Assembly (NCBI RefSeq): GCF_033954455.1 | Contig: NZ_CP121473.1 | Coordinates: 930,001 to 994,000 of the forward strand | Source of the DNA: Thiorhodovibrio litoralis | GTDB lineage: Bacteria; Pseudomonadota; Gammaproteobacteria; Chromatiales; Chromatiaceae | Direction: 5' to 3' | Length of the DNA: 64,000 nt | Shown: positions 61,678 through 64,000 of the stretch, one piece after another | Layout: each line of letters begins with the position of its first letter | How positions within the stretch are numbered: position 1 is the stretch's first letter | The notes under the pieces: model-generated | What the model was told of the DNA's origin: nothing | Database searches by the model: none | Seen by the model: the letters and a program-made list of their open reading frames with translations, nothing else | Made by a program: the position numbers and the translations under genes

Positions 61678-63978
61678 GTGGATCAGCAAACTCTCGAGCT
61701 GGAATTCCGAACCCGGCGCAGCGCTGTCGGGCGGGTGACTCTGACGCCTGAGAGCGATTGCCTGATTGGTTCGGGGCAAGACGCCAGTCTGCGGCTGTTC
61801 GACGATTCGGTCGTCGAGCGGCACGCGCGTTTGTTCTGGCGCGAGCAGGGTCTGTTTGTCGAGCCTCTCGACGGCGCCTTGGTGCGTGTCAACGGGGACG
61901 CTGTTACCAGGGCTACACCGTTCAGGCACGGCGATTGGCTGATGCTTGGTCTGATCTCCGTGCAATTGGCCTGTCCGCAGCTTGGCGCGGATTCACAATC
62001 CCCAGCACTAGAGCCCGAGGCGGCGGAGCCTGTTGATGAAGCGACGGAGATCATTGTCGGGCGTTCGCCCGATTGTGGTTTCGCGATCGATGCACCGACC
62101 ATCTCGCGACGCCACGCCCGGATCGCCATTCGTGGTGGGCAGGTTTGGGTCGAGGATCTCAAGAGCACCAATGGGACCTCGATCAACGGTCAGCGGATCA
62201 AGAAACGGGTCGCCCTGCGTCAAGGGGATCGCGTCGCCTTTGGCAGCCTGTTGTTTCAGTTCACCGGCGAGGCACTTGACCCGTGTGAGGAAGGTAACCG
62301 CATCCGGGTTGAAGTCACCGGCTTGACCCGCGAGGTCAAGGATCGCAAAACCGGCCAGCCGCGTCGGCTGCTTGATGAGATCGATCTGTGCATCGAGCCC
62401 GGCGAGTTCGTCGTGATCTTCGGCACCAGTGGCTCGGGCAAGTCGACACTGCTCGATGCGCTCAATGGGCGTCGTCCGGCAACCTCGGGCTCTGTGGCCT
62501 ATAACGGGATCGATCTTTATTCCGCCTTCGACCTCTTCCGCTCGGGCATCGGTTATGTGCCGCAGCAGGATATTGTCCACCGCAAGATCAAGGTCAGTTC
62601 CGCGCTGGGCTACACGGCAAGGCTGAGACTGCCCCTGGACACCAGTCGCGCGGAGATCGATGAGAATATCGAACGGGTGCTCGACCGCGTCGGCTTGCTG
62701 GAAAAGGCCGATTTGGCGGTGGATACGCCCGAGCCGCTGAGCGGTGGGCAGCTGAAACGCGTCAGCCTGGCTGTCGAACTGGTTGCCAATCCAAACATTT
62801 TGTTTCTTGATGAGGTCACCAGCGGGCTTGACGCTGGAACCGACAAGCGGATGATGCGGCTGTTCGAAGGGCTGGCCGCCGATGGCAAAACCGTTGTCTG
62901 CGTCACTCATTCCCTCGAGAACATCGACACCTGTCATCTGGTTGCGCTCCTGCATCGTGGTTGCCTGGTTTACTATGGCCCTCCCGATCAGGCGGCGGCC
63001 TACTTTGGTGTCGAACGCTTGTCCGATGTCTATGAGCGGCTCGATCAACAAGATGCCAAGCTGTGGGAGTCGCGTTTCCGCCAGTCATCGCAATACCGGG
63101 ACTATGTCGCTAACCGAAAGCGTCCTGTTGCTCCAGGACAGGGGCCGGGTAAGCCAAGAAAACGGCCCGCGCCGCAGGGTGGTGGTTTGTATGGCTGGTT
63201 CGGCTTGCGTCAGGCCGCGACTCTGACGCGCCGCTATATCGACCTGTTATTGTCGGATCGGCTCAATCTGGCGGTGTTGCTGTTGCAGGCTCCACTGATT
63301 GCGCTGGTTGTTGGAGGCGTGTTCACGACCGAGGGCAGCCTGCCGGAGCGAGCCGCCGCCGAGAGTCAGATTGCTTTCGTGCTGGTGCTTTCGGCCATCT
63401 GGTTTGGCTGCATCAACTCGGCGCGCGAGATCGTCAAAGAGCTGCCCGTCTATTTGCGCGAGCGCTCGGTAACAGTGCGCATCCCCGCCTATCTGCTCAG
63501 CAAATTATTGCCGCTCGCGGTTTTGTGCGTGATTCAGTGCGCGAGCTTTCTGGCCATCGTCAGCCTGATGATCGATTTCCCCGGGTCATTTGGGGAGCGC
63601 CTTGCGGTGCTTTTTCTTGCCGGTTTCGGCGCCAGTGCCATGGGACTTGCCGTGAGTGCATTGGTCAACACCAATGACAAAGCAATTGCCACCTTGCCGC
63701 TGCTGCTGATTCCCCAGTTCATCCTGTCCAATTCAGTGGTCGATCTTTCCGGTTTCACTGAAACCTTTGCTCAGGTCGGTGTGATTGCATACTGGGCGCT
63801 GGATGCGATGCGCGCTACCCTAAGCACCGAGCTGCTTGATTTGCTTGGTCCGAATGGCCAACCTGTCATACCCGTGGTGGCCGACTGGGCCTCGGGCCTG
63901 CGGGCGCTAGCCGCCCAAGCGGCTGGGTTCCTCTTGGTAACCGTTTTCGCCCTTAAGCTGAAAGACCGGAAGCTCTAA
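61678..63978 (+). CDS. FHA-ABC transporter fusion (ABCG-type half transporter)
   Basis: 766 residues. Two N-terminal FHA domains (about 15-100 and 120-200; the second with SRRHARI and STNGTSING), an ABC ATPase (Walker A GTSGSGKST, signature LSGGQLKRVSL, Walker B ILFLDEVTSGLD) and a C-terminal ABC-2 permease with ~6 helices. FHA domains bind phosphothreonine, so a Ser/Thr kinase should control it; none is in the window. The start is a GTG with AAGGGGAAGG before it. Substrate unknown. Confidence 0.9.
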   Translation: MDQQTLELEFRTRRSAVGRVTLTPESDCLIGSGQDASLRLFDDSVVERHARLFWREQGLFVEPLDGALVRVNGDAVTRATPFRHGDWLMLGLISVQLACPQLGADSQSPALEPEAAEPVDEATEIIVGRSPDCGFAIDAPTISRRHARIAIRGGQVWVEDLKSTNGTSINGQRIKKRVALRQGDRVAFGSLLFQFTGEALDPCEEGNRIRVEVTGLTREVKDRKTGQPRRLLDEIDLCIEPGEFVVIFGTSGSGKSTLLDALNGRRPATSGSVAYNGIDLYSAFDLFRSGIGYVPQQDIVHRKIKVSSALGYTARLRLPLDTSRAEIDENIERVLDRVGLLEKADLAVDTPEPLSGGQLKRVSLAVELVANPNILFLDEVTSGLDAGTDKRMMRLFEGLAADGKTVVCVTHSLENIDTCHLVALLHRGCLVYYGPPDQAAAYFGVERLSDVYERLDQQDAKLWESRFRQSSQYRDYVANRKRPVAPGQGPGKPRKRPAPQGGGLYGWFGLRQAATLTRRYIDLLLSDRLNLAVLLLQAPLIALVVGGVFTTEGSLPERAAAESQIAFVLVLSAIWFGCINSAREIVKELPVYLRERSVTVRIPAYLLSKLLPLAVLCVIQCASFLAIVSLMIDFPGSFGERLAVLFLAGFGASAMGLAVSALVNTNDKAIATLPLLLIPQFILSNSVVDLSGFTETFAQVGVIAYWALDAMRATLSTELLDLLGPNGQPVIPVVADWASGLRALAAQAAGFLLVTVFALKLKDRKL

Positions 63979-64000
63979 AAGAACTTCAACTGAGGCGCTA

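Overview
The window is high-GC, gene-dense DNA with a gammaproteobacterial gene order: nagZ-hpt-mtnP, rimP-nusA-infB-rbfA-truB-rpsO-pnp, and a DamX/SPOR protein. A sulfur oxygenase reductase gene, many signalling genes and PspA-type envelope genes fit a sulfur-oxidising member of the Chromatiales (purple sulfur bacterium or a relative). That assignment is inferred from gene content; no rRNA or tRNA gene was seen.

Layout. 1-2.1 kb: end of a PspA-like gene and a coupled polytopic membrane protein, closed by a strong terminator. 2.1-5.6 kb: a fragment of a sigma-54 activator gene, a hypothetical/retropepsin-like pair and two MFS exporters. 5.9-14.4 kb: a defence and toxin-antitoxin island. It holds a type I restriction-modification operon (hsdR, hsdM, a DUF3800 gene, a DUF433 gene, hsdS), parDE, dinJ-yafQ and two yafQ remnants. 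hsdS carries an in-frame palindromic repeat element. 14.4-19.1 kb: a sigma-54 activator, sulfur oxygenase reductase, a DUF599 membrane protein and two paralogous methionine-rich membrane proteins. 19.5-31.6 kb: a STAS protein facing a six-gene minus-strand cluster (hybrid histidine kinase, SpoIIE-type phosphatase with a sensor region, double solute-binding protein, dicarboxylate/amino-acid symporter, Asp/Glu racemase, RsbW-like ATPase). This looks like a partner-switching circuit built together with acidic-amino-acid sensing, transport and racemisation.

31.8-38.3 kb: a lone OppC-type permease, nagZ with repeat insertions, hpt, a hemerythrin, mtnP, a proline-rich membrane protein and a SprT-type metalloprotein. 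38.4-47.9 kb: a candidate small RNA with its own promoter and terminator, a 17-bp tandem repeat just before rimP, then the translation/RNA-decay cluster rimP to pnp. 47.9-64 kb: a membrane alpha/beta hydrolase, PilZ, EF-hand, DamX-like, CJM1_0395-type and YjfB proteins, two HDOD proteins, a ZorA/ZorB-like proton-channel pair without the usual Zorya effectors, and an FHA-ABC transporter ending at the window edge.

Short tandem repeats recur inside or beside genes (12 bp in nagZ, 17 bp before rimP, 15 bp at 51.57 kb, 6 bp in the damX-like gene), and several conserved proteins carry Ala/Gly/Ser/Pro-rich insertions. Slippage expansion therefore seems active in this genome.
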